Shown here: piece by piece, positions 46,011 through 54,051 of the stretch
Layout: the number at the start of each line of letters is the position of its first letter
How positions within the stretch are numbered: the stretch's first letter is position 1
Source: Ramlibacter sp. Leaf400
GTDB lineage: Bacteria; Pseudomonadota; Gammaproteobacteria; Burkholderiales; Burkholderiaceae_C
DNA: 64,000 bases
Assembly (NCBI RefSeq): GCF_001424545.1
Contig: NZ_LMQL01000011.1
Span: 348,593 to 412,592, forward strand
Direction of reading: 5' to 3'
Translations under genes and position numbers: made by a program
The notes under the pieces: model-generated
What the model saw: the letters and a program-made list of their open reading frames with translations, nothing else
Databases searched by the model: none
Told to the model about the DNA's origin: nothing

Positions 46011-47420
46011 TTACGACCCCGCCACCTTCATCCGGTTCACCAGCACCGACCCCACGGTCTTGGCCCCGTAGTTGTACGTGTCCGACCCCACCGCGTCGAT
46101 CGCCTGGAACATGTCCTTCAGGTTCCCGGCGATGGTGATCTCCTGCACCGGGAAGGCGATCTCGCCGTTCTCCACCCAGAAGCCGCTGGCGCCGCGGGAG
46201 TAGTCGCCCGTCACGTAGTTGACGCCCTGCCCCATCAGCTCGATGACGAACAGGCCCGTGCCCAGCTTGCGCAGCATCTCCACCAGGTCGTCGCCGGGCC
46301 GCGTCTGGCGCGACACCAGCGACAGGTTGTGCGAGCCGCCGGCATTGCCTGTTGTCTTCATGCCCAGCTTGCGCGCCGAATAGCTGGAGAGGAAATAGCC
46401 CCCGACGCGGCCGGCGTCGACCACCTTGCGGGCCGACGTGCGCACGCCCTCCTCGTCGAAGGGCGCGCTGCCCTTGCCGCGCCTCTGGTGCGGGTCCTCC
46501 AGCACGTCGATGTGCGACGGGAACACCGGCTTGCCCAGCGAGTCCAGCAGGAAGGTGCTGCGCCGGTAGAGCGCTCCCCCGCTGACCGCCTGCACGAAGG
46601 CGCCCAGCAGGCCCGCCGCCAGCGGCGACTCGAACAGCACCGGGCACTCGCGCGTGGCGATCTTGCGCGACTTCAGGCGGGCCAGCGCCCGCTCGGCCGC
46701 GTAGCGCCCGACGGCCTCGGGATCGGCCAGTTCGCCGGCCGCGCGCATGGACGAGTACCAGGCATCGCGCTGCATGTCCTCGCCCTTGCCCGCGATCGGC
46801 GCCACCGACACCGAGTGGCGCGAGCTGGCATAGCCGCCGCGGAAACCGCGCGTGTGGGCGCTGAAGAAATGGCTCTGCTGCGCCGACACGCCGGCGCCTT
46901 CGCTGTTGGTGATGCGCTTGTCGGTGGCGAAGGCCGCGGCCTCGCACTTGAGCGCGATGCGGGCGGCCTCCTCGCTGTCGACCGACCAGGGGTGGAACAG
47001 GTCCAGGTCGGGCTGCTCGTCGGGGCCGGCGATGTCGCCGGCATCCGGCAGGCCGGCCACCGGGTCCTCGGCGGTGAAGCGCGCGATGTCGTAGGCGGCC
47101 TGCACCGTCTGCGCGATGGCGGCCTCGGAGAAATCGGAGGTGCTCGCATTGCCGCGGCGCTGGCCGATGTAGACCGTCACGCCCAGCGACTTGTCGCGGT
47201 TGCGCTCGACGTTCTCCAGCTCTCCCTTGCGCACCGAGACCGAGAGGCCGCAGCCTTCGGAGGCTTCGGCCGCCGCATCCGTGGCGCCGAGCTTCTTTGC
47301 ATGCGCGAGTGCCGTGTCGACGAGCTGTTCGAAGGTGGCGCGGCTGTACGAGAAACCCTGGGCCGAGTTCGACGAAGTGGCGGGTGCTGAAGCGTTGGAA
47401 GCGCGGGAGTGGTCTGTCAT
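46011..47420 (-). CDS. pmbA: Metalloprotease PmbA/TldE
   Basis: 469 aa, TldD/PmbA family; with TldD it forms a heterodimeric metallopeptidase that matures modified peptides and acts on unfolded chains. TldE lacks the zinc motif of TldD, as here. Signatures: GYFLSSYSARKLGMKTTGNAG, GVNYVTGDYSRGASGFWVENG. Start ATG 47420. Divergent from darP, the common Burkholderiales arrangement. Confidence 0.94.
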   Translation of the reverse strand: MTDHSRASNASAPATSSNSAQGFSYSRATFEQLVDTALAHAKKLGATDAAAEASEGCGLSVSVRKGELENVERNRDKSLGVTVYIGQRRGNASTSDFSEAAIAQTVQAAYDIARFTAEDPVAGLPDAGDIAGPDEQPDLDLFHPWSVDSEEAARIALKCEAAAFATDKRITNSEGAGVSAQQSHFFSAHTRGFRGGYASSRHSVSVAPIAGKGEDMQRDAWYSSMRAAGELADPEAVGRYAAERALARLKSRKIATRECPVLFESPLAAGLLGAFVQAVSGGALYRRSTFLLDSLGKPVFPSHIDVLEDPHQRRGKGSAPFDEEGVRTSARKVVDAGRVGGYFLSSYSARKLGMKTTGNAGGSHNLSLVSRQTRPGDDLVEMLRKLGTGLFVIELMGQGVNYVTGDYSRGASGFWVENGEIAFPVQEITIAGNLKDMFQAIDAVGSDTYNYGAKTVGSVLVNRMKVAGS

Positions 47421-47482
47421 GGCGGGGCTATGATACTTGCGGCCACCCTGCGCCACCGGCCCCCGCGCCCCCTCTTCCCGCC

Positions 47483-48097
47483 ATGTCACGCAAACCAAAA
47501 AAGGGCTACTTCGTGCGCGGCCAGTTCGTCGCCGAAGGCAGCGAGCTGGACCTGCAGCTCAAGGCCGAACTCAAGAATTTCCAGGAGAACAGCAAGACCG
47601 AGCTCAAGCGCGAGAGCGCCGAGCTGCAGAAGCTGGGCGAGTCGCTGCTCACGCTGCGCGCCGAATTGCTGGATCGCCTGCAGCTGCCCGAGAAGCTGCT
47701 CGAGGCGCTCGACCAGGTGCGCCGCATCACCGATTTCGAGGGCCGCCGCCGCCAGATGCAGTACATCGGCAAGCTGATGCGCGGCCTGGACGAGGAGATG
47801 CTGGTCGCCGTGCGCGAGGCGCTGGACACCCAGCGCCAGGGCTCGGCGCGCGAGAGCCTGGCGCTGCATGAGGCCGAGCAGTGGCGCGACGACCTGATCG
47901 AGAAGGACGACGCGCTGCAGCGCTGGCTGGACCAGCACCCCGGCACCGACAGCCAGCAGCTGCGCGCGCTGATCCGCCAGGCCCGCAAGGACCGCCAGCC
48001 CAACCAGGACGAGATCTCGCGCGGGATGGTGCCGCGCCACGGGCGCGCCTTCCGCGAGATCTTCCAGCTCGTGAAGGAGCAGTTGCAGGATGAGTGA
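47483..48097 (+). CDS. darP: Ribosome biogenesis factor DarP (YjgA, DUF615)
   Basis: 204 aa, mostly alpha-helical and charged; binds late 50S precursors. MSRKPKKGYFVRGQFVAEGS start, RRQMQYIGKLMRGLD and QARKDRQPNQDEISRGMVPRH near the end are family signatures. ATG 47483. Divergent from pmbA; overlaps mog by 8 nt. Confidence 0.94.
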   Translation: MSRKPKKGYFVRGQFVAEGSELDLQLKAELKNFQENSKTELKRESAELQKLGESLLTLRAELLDRLQLPEKLLEALDQVRRITDFEGRRRQMQYIGKLMRGLDEEMLVAVREALDTQRQGSARESLALHEAEQWRDDLIEKDDALQRWLDQHPGTDSQQLRALIRQARKDRQPNQDEISRGMVPRHGRAFREIFQLVKEQLQDE

Positions 48098-48692
48098 GAC
48101 GTTCGACCCCGTGCGCATCGGCATCGTGTCGGTGAGCGACCGCGCCTCCAGCGGCGTGTACGAGGACAAGGGCCTGCCCGCGCTGCGCGACTGGCTCACG
48201 CGCGCGCTGAAGAACCCCGTCACCTTCGAGGCGCGCCTGATCCCCGACGAGAAGGAGCGCATCAGCGCCGCCCTCGTCGACCTGGTCGACCAGGTCGGCT
48301 GCCACCTCGTGCTCACCACCGGCGGCACCGGCCCCGCGCGGCGCGACGTGACGCCCGAGGCCACGCTGGCCGTCGCCGACAAGGAGATGCCCGGCTTCGG
48401 CGAGCAGATGCGGCAGATCAGCCTGCGCTTCGTGCCCACGGCCATCCTCTCGCGCCAGGTGGCGGTGGTCCGCGGCGAGAGCCTGGTGATCAACCTGCCG
48501 GGACAGCCCAAGTCCATCCAGGAGACGCTGGAAGGCCTGAAGGACGAGAGCGGCAAGTCCGTGGTGGCCGGCATCTTCGCGGCCGTGCCTTACTGCATCG
48601 ACCTGATCGGCGGGCCCTACCTCGAAACCCACGACGAGGTCTGCAAGGCGTTCCGGCCCAAGTCGGCGGTGCGTCCGCCGCGCGCGGCATGA
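48090..48692 (+). CDS. mog: Molybdopterin adenylyltransferase
   Basis: Adenylates molybdopterin before molybdate insertion. 200 aa, MogA/MoaB fold: IGIVSVSDRASSGVYEDKG, VLTTGGTGPARRDVTPEAT and VINLPGQPKSIQETL. Translationally coupled with darP upstream and the amidase downstream (ATGA). It supports nitrate reductase NasA, encoded 8 kb away, and any other molybdoenzyme. Confidence 0.95.
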   Translation: MSETFDPVRIGIVSVSDRASSGVYEDKGLPALRDWLTRALKNPVTFEARLIPDEKERISAALVDLVDQVGCHLVLTTGGTGPARRDVTPEATLAVADKEMPGFGEQMRQISLRFVPTAILSRQVAVVRGESLVINLPGQPKSIQETLEGLKDESGKSVVAGIFAAVPYCIDLIGGPYLETHDEVCKAFRPKSAVRPPRAA

Positions 48693-49900
48693 GCGCGCAG
48701 CAGCAACTGCAGCGCACGCTGGACGACATCGCGGCGCGCGACGGCGAGCTGCGGTCCTTCGTGGCGCTGCACGATGCCGCCGGCGCGGCGCGGGAGCTGG
48801 AGCGGGCTCTTGCGGGCAATGGCGTGCTGCAGGGGCTGCCGGTCGGCGTGAAAGACATCTTCGACACGGCGGCGCTGCCCACCGGCTACGGTTCCTCGCT
48901 GTACCGCGACCACCAGCCGCGCTGCGACGCCGCCATCGTGCAGGCGATCCGCCGCGCGGGCGGCGTGGTCGTGGGCAAGACCAGCACCACCGAGTTCGCC
49001 TTCCTGAACCCGACCGACACGCGCAACCCGAATGCGCCCGGCCGCACGCCGGGTGGATCGTCGGCGGGCTCGGCCGCGGCCGTGGCCGCGGGCCTGGTGC
49101 CGCTCGCCGTGGGCACGCAGACCGGCGGCTCGGTGATCCGGCCCGCGTCGTACTGCGGCGTCGTGGGCTTCAAGCCGACCTACGGCGCGCTGCCGACGCC
49201 GGGGCTCAAGCCCTTCTCCTGGTCGCTGGACACGGTGGGGCTGTTCACCCGCACGGTGGACGAGATGGCCACGTCTTCGTCGGCTCTCGCCGGGCGCGAC
49301 TGGCGGCTGCGCGAAAGCCGCCCGCCGGTGTTCGGCATCGCGTGGGACTACCCGTGGGAAGCGTTGTCCGCCAGCGGCCGCAAGGCGCTGGAGGCTGCGG
49401 CCACGGCCTTGCGTGCGGCGGGCGCCACGGTGCGCGACGTGCAGCTGCCCGAGTGGATGGGCGCTGTGTTCAAGGCGCATGACGCGGTGCAGGGCTGGGA
49501 GGCTTCTCGCGCGCTGGCGGATGAATACGGGTTCCATGCGGACGCGCTGTCGCCCATCTTGCGGGAGTACCTCGGGCAGGCACGGCAAGTTTCCGATGCG
49601 CAGTACGAGGCTGGCCTGGTGCAGGCGGCTGCTGGCCGTCGCGCCTTGCCGGCGCTGTTCGACGGGATCGACGTATTGCTCACGCCGAGTGCGCCGGATG
49701 AAGCGCCGGAGGGGTTCGGGTCCACGGGTGCTTCGACGTGGAACCGTGCTTGGACGCTGCTGCATATGCCTTGCCTGTCGGTGCCGGGGACTACCGGGGT
49801 GAACGGGTTGCCTGTGGGGGTGCAGGTTGTTGCGTCGATGGGCGAAGAAGCGCTGTGCCTGAAGGCCGGTCGGTTCCTGGAAAGGGCCTTCCGGTTCTGA
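48689..49900 (+). CDS. Amidase signature family hydrolase
   Basis: 403 aa. Ser-cisSer-Lys triad segments are present: Lys in PVGVKDIFDTA, cis-Ser region GRTPGGSSAGSAAAVAAG and nucleophile region GTQTGGSVIRPASYCG. Shorter than GatA and without GatB/C neighbours, so probably a small-amide hydrolase rather than the tRNA amidotransferase. Overlaps mog by 4 nt. Substrate unknown. Confidence 0.9.
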   Translation: MSAQQQLQRTLDDIAARDGELRSFVALHDAAGAARELERALAGNGVLQGLPVGVKDIFDTAALPTGYGSSLYRDHQPRCDAAIVQAIRRAGGVVVGKTSTTEFAFLNPTDTRNPNAPGRTPGGSSAGSAAAVAAGLVPLAVGTQTGGSVIRPASYCGVVGFKPTYGALPTPGLKPFSWSLDTVGLFTRTVDEMATSSSALAGRDWRLRESRPPVFGIAWDYPWEALSASGRKALEAAATALRAAGATVRDVQLPEWMGAVFKAHDAVQGWEASRALADEYGFHADALSPILREYLGQARQVSDAQYEAGLVQAAAGRRALPALFDGIDVLLTPSAPDEAPEGFGSTGASTWNRAWTLLHMPCLSVPGTTGVNGLPVGVQVVASMGEEALCLKAGRFLERAFRF

Positions 49901-49924
49901 TTTGTTTCGTGGGCCGCGCGCCCG

Positions 49925-50270
49925 CGCGGCAGGCGGTGCCTGGCCCGGGCTCATGGTGGGCCGGTTTGCTCGTTGCACTCGCAAACTCGCAGGGCATTCC
50001 GCGGCCCGGCCTGCGCGGCAGAACTCACTGCGCGCTGCTGCGCAGCGCTCCGTTCAGACAGCTGCCGCGAGTCAGAGGTTGGAACTCGCAGGGCATTCCG
50101 CGGCCCGGCCTGCGCGGCAGAACTCACTGCGCGCTGCTGCGCAGCGCTCCGTTCAGACAGCTGCCGCGAGTCAGAGGTTGATCTCAAGCTCGCCTGCGGC
50201 TCGCAACGGCCGGGCCGCGGAAAGCCCGGCTCGTCCCACAAATCGCCCGGGCCAGGCACCGCCTGCCGCG
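49925..50270 (+). repeat. Inverted-repeat element, copy 2 (346 bp, with internal duplication)
   Basis: Perfect 26-bp terminal inverted repeats (49925-49950 and 50245-50270), nearly identical in ends and core to the copy at 17865-18110. It is 100 bp longer because one core unit is duplicated in tandem (49984-50082 and 50083-50181). Confidence 0.85.
49984..50181 (+). repeat. 99-bp tandem duplication inside element copy 2
   Basis: Two consecutive near-identical 99-bp units starting AACTCGCAGGGCATTCCGC and ending at CAGAGGTTG plus 1-2 nt. Only one unit exists in copy 1, so the duplication is specific to this copy and probably recent. Confidence 0.85.
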
Positions 50271-50289
50271 TGGGAACAAGGTGCGGGAC

Positions 50290-50355
50290 GGGAACGGGAA
50301 CGGGAACGGGAACGGGAACGGGAACGGGAACGGGAACGGGAACGGGAACGGGAAC
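50290..50355 (+). repeat. GGGAAC hexanucleotide tandem array (11 units)
   Basis: Eleven perfect GGGAAC units, bordered by GGGAC variants at 50285 and 50356. Lies 12 bp beyond element copy 2 and is non-coding. Candidate variable-number locus. Confidence 0.9.
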
Positions 50356-50432
50356 GGGACGGGTGCAGGTGCGGGCAAGTCCGCTCACCCCCTCCGTTCG
50401 CGCTGAGCATGTCGATCCCGGTCCCCTGTCCC

Positions 50433-50527
50433 CGTCATTCCCGCGAAGGCGGGAATCCAGCGCAGCGCGCCTGCGACGACCTGAGAAAAGCCGGAAGCTC
50501 TGGTTTCCCGCCTTCGCGGGAATGACG
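50433..50527. repeat. REP-like palindromic element
   Basis: Left arm GTCATTCCCGCGAAGGCGGG, right arm TTCCCGCCTTCGCGGGAATG, ~40-bp spacer. Ends 8 bp before the trmJ stop on the opposite strand. Confidence 0.85.
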
Positions 50528-50534
50528 GCTTCCT

Positions 50535-51260
50535 TCAGCGTTTCTCCTTCCCCGCCCCCTGCTGCATCGCCTTCGCCACCCCCCGCAGGATGTGGATCTC
50601 CTCCGGCGTCAGCTGCGCGCGGTTGAACAGGCGGTTCAGCCGCGGCATCAGCTTCTTGGGCGCCTGCGGATCCAGGAATCCGATGTCCACCAGCGCCCTC
50701 TCCCAGTGCTCCAGCATCCCCGCCACCGCCTGCGCATCGGCCGGGGCGACCTGCGTCGCCGAAGGCTCGACGCCGAAGCCGCCCAGCGCCTGCCGCCACT
50801 CGTAGGCGATCAGCTGCACCGCCGCGGCGATGTTGAGCGAACCGTAGTCGGGCGCGGTCGGGATGGTGAGCGCGACATGGCAGCGGTACACGTCCTCGTT
50901 GCGCATGCCGTAGCGTTCGGAACCGAACAGGAAGGCCACGCCCTGGGAACGCTGCGGCAGCAGCGGCAGGTACTCGCGCGGCGTGGCCGTGGGCGGGCCG
51001 AAGTCGCGCGGCGTCATCGCGGTCGCGCAGAGCGTGTCGACGCCTTCCAGCGCCTCGTCCAGCGTCGCCACGATGCGGGCATTGGCCAGCACGTCGGTGG
51101 CGCCGCTGGCGCGCTCGACCGCCTCCGAGCGCGACAACACGTCGGGCCAGCGCGGCGCCACCAGCACCAGGTCGTCGAAGCCCATCACCTTCATCGCGCG
51201 CGCGACCGCGCCCACATTGCCGGCGTGGCTGGTCTGAATGAGGATGAAGCGCGTCTTCAA
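50535..51260 (-). CDS. trmJ: tRNA (cytidine/uridine-32-2'-O)-methyltransferase TrmJ
   Basis: SPOUT-class methyltransferase, 241 aa, methylates ribose of position 32 in several tRNAs. RFILIQTSHAGNVGAVARAM and the knot segments FLFGSERYGMRNEDVYRC and TIPTAPDYGSLNIAAAVQL are diagnostic. Start TTG 51260 (no ATG fits). Divergent from suhB; the two 5' ends are 124 bp apart, a conserved pair in many proteobacteria. Confidence 0.94.
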   Translation of the reverse strand: MKTRFILIQTSHAGNVGAVARAMKVMGFDDLVLVAPRWPDVLSRSEAVERASGATDVLANARIVATLDEALEGVDTLCATAMTPRDFGPPTATPREYLPLLPQRSQGVAFLFGSERYGMRNEDVYRCHVALTIPTAPDYGSLNIAAAVQLIAYEWRQALGGFGVEPSATQVAPADAQAVAGMLEHWERALVDIGFLDPQAPKKLMPRLNRLFNRAQLTPEEIHILRGVAKAMQQGAGKEKR

Positions 51261-51384
51261 GGCAGGCCCGGTAAAATCGCGTGCATTGTCGCCGCCCGCA
51301 TCGTCGGGGGCTCCCGCACCCTGGTGCCGCTCCTGTAGCGCCGCGCACGGAACCTTTGTCCGCGCACCGGCCACTTAAAAACCC

Positions 51385-52296
51385 ATGTCGTCCAATCTGC
51401 ACCCCATGCTCAACGTGGCCATCAAGGCCGCACGCGCCGCCGGCGCCATCATCAACCGCGCCGCCCTCGACGTCGAAGCGGTGCGCGTCTCGCAGAAACA
51501 GGTGAACGATTTCGTGACCGAGGTCGACCACGCCAGCGAGAACGCCATCATCGAGACGCTGCTCACCGCCTACCCCGACCACGCCATCCTGGCCGAGGAG
51601 TCGGGCCAGCAGCACGGACGACAGGGTTCCGACTTCGTCTGGATCATCGATCCGCTGGACGGCACCACCAACTTCATCCACGGCTTCCCGGTCTACTGCG
51701 TCAGCATCGCGCTGCGCGTGAAGGACCGCATCGAGCAGGCCGTGATCTACGACCCCACGCGCAACGACCTGTTCACCGCCACCCGCGGCCGCGGCGCCTA
51801 CGTCAACGAGCGGCGCATCCGCGTGTCCAAGCGCACCGAGCTGTCGCGCTGCCTGATCTCCACGGGCTTCCCGTTCCGCCCCGGCGACAACTTCAACAAC
51901 TACCTGCGCATGATGTCCGACGTGATGCAGCGCACCGCCGGCCTGCGCCGCCCGGGCGCCGCGGCGCTCGACCTGGCCTACGTGGCGGCCGGCTTCACCG
52001 ACGGCTTCTTCGAGACCGGCCTGTCGCCCTGGGACGTGGCCGCCGGCTCGCTGCTGGTCACCGAGGCGGGCGGCCTGATCGGCAACTTCACCGGCGAGTC
52101 GGACTTCATCGACCAGCGCGAATGCGTGGCGGGCAACCCGCGCATCTACGGCCAGCTGGTCGGCCTGCTCTCCAAATACAGCAAGTTCGCCTCCGCCGGC
52201 GAGAAGGCCCTGGTGCGCCAGGCCCCGAGCCTGGTGTCGCCGGACACCACGCCCACCACCCACGCCACCGACGCCCCCGACGACCGTTCCGAGTGA
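51385..52296 (+). CDS. suhB: Inositol-1-monophosphatase family protein SuhB
   Basis: 303 aa. Metal-site motifs [16 protein letters not shown] and [15 protein letters not shown] intact, so it should be an active Mg-dependent phosphatase; SuhB also serves in rRNA antitermination complexes in E. coli. ATG 51385. A TAAAAT box at 51272-51277 may be its -10. The C-terminal ~35 residues are a Thr/Asp/Pro-rich tail. Followed 1 nt later by the mscS-like gene. Confidence 0.95.
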   Translation: MSSNLHPMLNVAIKAARAAGAIINRAALDVEAVRVSQKQVNDFVTEVDHASENAIIETLLTAYPDHAILAEESGQQHGRQGSDFVWIIDPLDGTTNFIHGFPVYCVSIALRVKDRIEQAVIYDPTRNDLFTATRGRGAYVNERRIRVSKRTELSRCLISTGFPFRPGDNFNNYLRMMSDVMQRTAGLRRPGAAALDLAYVAAGFTDGFFETGLSPWDVAAGSLLVTEAGGLIGNFTGESDFIDQRECVAGNPRIYGQLVGLLSKYSKFASAGEKALVRQAPSLVSPDTTPTTHATDAPDDRSE

Positions 52297-52297
52297 G

Positions 52298-53401
52298 ATG
52301 ACGGGACCGTTCGCCGAACTGCTGCAACAGGACCCCTGGACCACCACCGCCGTGCTGGCGATGGCGGCCGTGGTCGCCGCCCTGGCGTTCCACTGGATCG
52401 TGGGGTCGCTGCTGCGGCGCGCCACGCGCAGCGCGCCCGTCCTGCATGCCATCCTGGTCGATGTCGAACGCGCCGCCGGCGCGGCGCTGCCGCTGATCGC
52501 GCTGCAGGTCGTGTGGCAGCTCGCGCCCAACGACCTTCGCCTGATCGGCAACGTGCGCCATGCCAACGGCCTGCTGCTGATCGGCGCGCTCACCTGGTTC
52601 TTCATCGCCACGATCCGCGGCGTGGCCGACGGCGTGATCTCGCAGCACCCGGTGGATGTCGAGGACAACATGCAGGCGCGCCGCATCCACACGCAGGCGC
52701 GGGTGCTGGCGCGCAGCGCGATGGTGGTGGTGCTGATCGCGGGCATCGCGATGGCGCTGATGACCTTCCCCGGCGCGCGCCAGGTTGGCGCCAGCCTGCT
52801 GGCGTCCGCGGGCGTGCTGGGCCTGGTGGCCGGCCTGGCCGCGCGGCCGGTGTTCAGCAACCTGATCTCGGGCCTGCAGCTCGCGCTGGCGCAGCCGATC
52901 CGGCTGGACGACGTGCTGATCGTGCAGGGCGAATGGGGCCGGGTGGAGGAGATCACCGGCACCTACGTGGTGCTCAAGATCTGGGACGAGCGGCGGCTCA
53001 TCATCCCGCTGCAGTGGTTCATCGAGAACCCGTTCCAGAACTGGACCCGCAGCAGCGCCCAGATCCTGGGGACGGTGTTCCTGAACGTCGACTACTCGCT
53101 GCCGATGGACGCCCTTCGCGCCGAGGCCAGGCGCCTGGTCGAGTCCGCCGCCGAGTGGGACGGCCGCGTTTTCGTGGTGCAGGTCACCGATGCGACGGAA
53201 CGGACCATGCAGGTGCGGGTGCTGGTTTCGGCGACGGATTCGGGACGGGCGTTCGACCTGCGCTGCCACGTGCGGGAGGGGTTGATCGCCTGGGTGGCGC
53301 GGGAGCATCCGGAGTGCCTGCCGAGCGTGCGGCACCTGGCGGTGGAGGCGACCGACGGGGCGCGCGAGCCGGGCGGCGTGGCGGCTGTTTCCGCGAACTG
53401 A
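52298..53401 (+). CDS. Small-conductance mechanosensitive channel, MscS family
   Basis: 367 aa. Three to four N-terminal helices, then the pore-lining TM3-like helix (ASLLASAGVLGLVAGLAARP), and the beta domain starting FSNLISGLQLALAQPIRLDD with VEEITGTYVVLKIWDERRLI. Cytoplasmic vestibule follows. Inner membrane; relieves osmotic downshock. ATG 52298, co-transcribed with suhB. Confidence 0.93.
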   Translation: MTGPFAELLQQDPWTTTAVLAMAAVVAALAFHWIVGSLLRRATRSAPVLHAILVDVERAAGAALPLIALQVVWQLAPNDLRLIGNVRHANGLLLIGALTWFFIATIRGVADGVISQHPVDVEDNMQARRIHTQARVLARSAMVVVLIAGIAMALMTFPGARQVGASLLASAGVLGLVAGLAARPVFSNLISGLQLALAQPIRLDDVLIVQGEWGRVEEITGTYVVLKIWDERRLIIPLQWFIENPFQNWTRSSAQILGTVFLNVDYSLPMDALRAEARRLVESAAEWDGRVFVVQVTDATERTMQVRVLVSATDSGRAFDLRCHVREGLIAWVAREHPECLPSVRHLAVEATDGAREPGGVAAVSAN

Positions 53402-53414
53402 TCACCCGCCTGCC

Positions 53415-53494
53415 CGTCATTCCCGCGTAGGCGGGAATCCAGGCGGCGCACTGCAAATCGGAAGCACTGGATCCCCGCCTTCGCGGGGATGACG
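53415..53494. repeat. REP-like palindromic element
   Basis: Left arm GTCATTCCCGCGTAGGCGGG and right arm TCCCCGCCTTCGCGGGGATG between convergent genes. Confidence 0.85.
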
Positions 53495-53501
53495 GCTTGG
53501 G

Positions 53502-53804
53502 CTAATTCCCGTCCCAGGCCAGCGAAGGCCCGCGCGGCGGATGACGGCGGAACGCCGACACGTAGAGCTGTCCGAAGAACAGCACGATGTTCATCTTCTG
53601 GATGGCCTCGCGGTGCAGGCGCCACACGTGCTGCAGCTGCGCGGGCTTCAGGCCGGTGGCCACCGCATCGGCCAGCTCGGCACGGGCGGCGGTGGCCGAC
53701 TCCTGGGCCTTGGCGGCGGAACGGCTGGCGGCGGCGCAGACCACCTTGAGGTAGCCCAGCTGGTGCTGGGGCACGACCACGAATTCCTCTTTCTTGCCCG
53801 TCAT
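53502..53804 (-). CDS. Small hypothetical protein
   Basis: 100 aa from ATG 53804, GGAGG at 9 nt. Mostly helical, Ala-rich (AAASRSAAKAQESATAARAE), basic C terminus, no signal peptide or membrane helix. The sequence QHVWRLHREAIQKMNIVLFF is not one I recognise. Real because of the ribosome site and codon pattern; function unknown. Confidence 0.65.
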   Translation of the reverse strand: MTGKKEEFVVVPQHQLGYLKVVCAAASRSAAKAQESATAARAELADAVATGLKPAQLQHVWRLHREAIQKMNIVLFFGQLYVSAFRRHPPRGPSLAWDGN

Positions 53805-54051
53805 GTTGGAAACGCCTCCCTGCGCGTGTTCCGAATGGATGAAGCATGGTCGCAAGCCGACAGCCGCCACCCTGTAGGACGCGCACGACGTGCGCTGTGG
53901 GTTCGCGCCACGCCGCTTTCCGACGGATCAATGGGGTCCCACTTTCGAACGGAATCTGCGCCTACACGCCCTGTCGCTGGCCCAGCAGCTCCGAGCGCGG
54001 CCATACAGCCTCAGCATTGCCGCGCGGCGCACGGTGCGTCGGGAGATCTCC

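Larger units (their letters stand above)
49901..50534. other. Gene-free, repeat-filled interval between the amidase gene and trmJ
   Basis: About 630 bp holding inverted-repeat element copy 2, a GGGAAC tandem array and a REP-like element in a row. The open frames across it are translations of repeats. Confidence 0.75.

Noticed and set aside
49951..52962. 1003-codon minus-strand frame that covers trmJ and the repeat area
   Set aside because: Mixes antisense of suhB and mscS, a shifted frame of trmJ and translated GGGAAC repeats (poly Pro-Val); not a gene.
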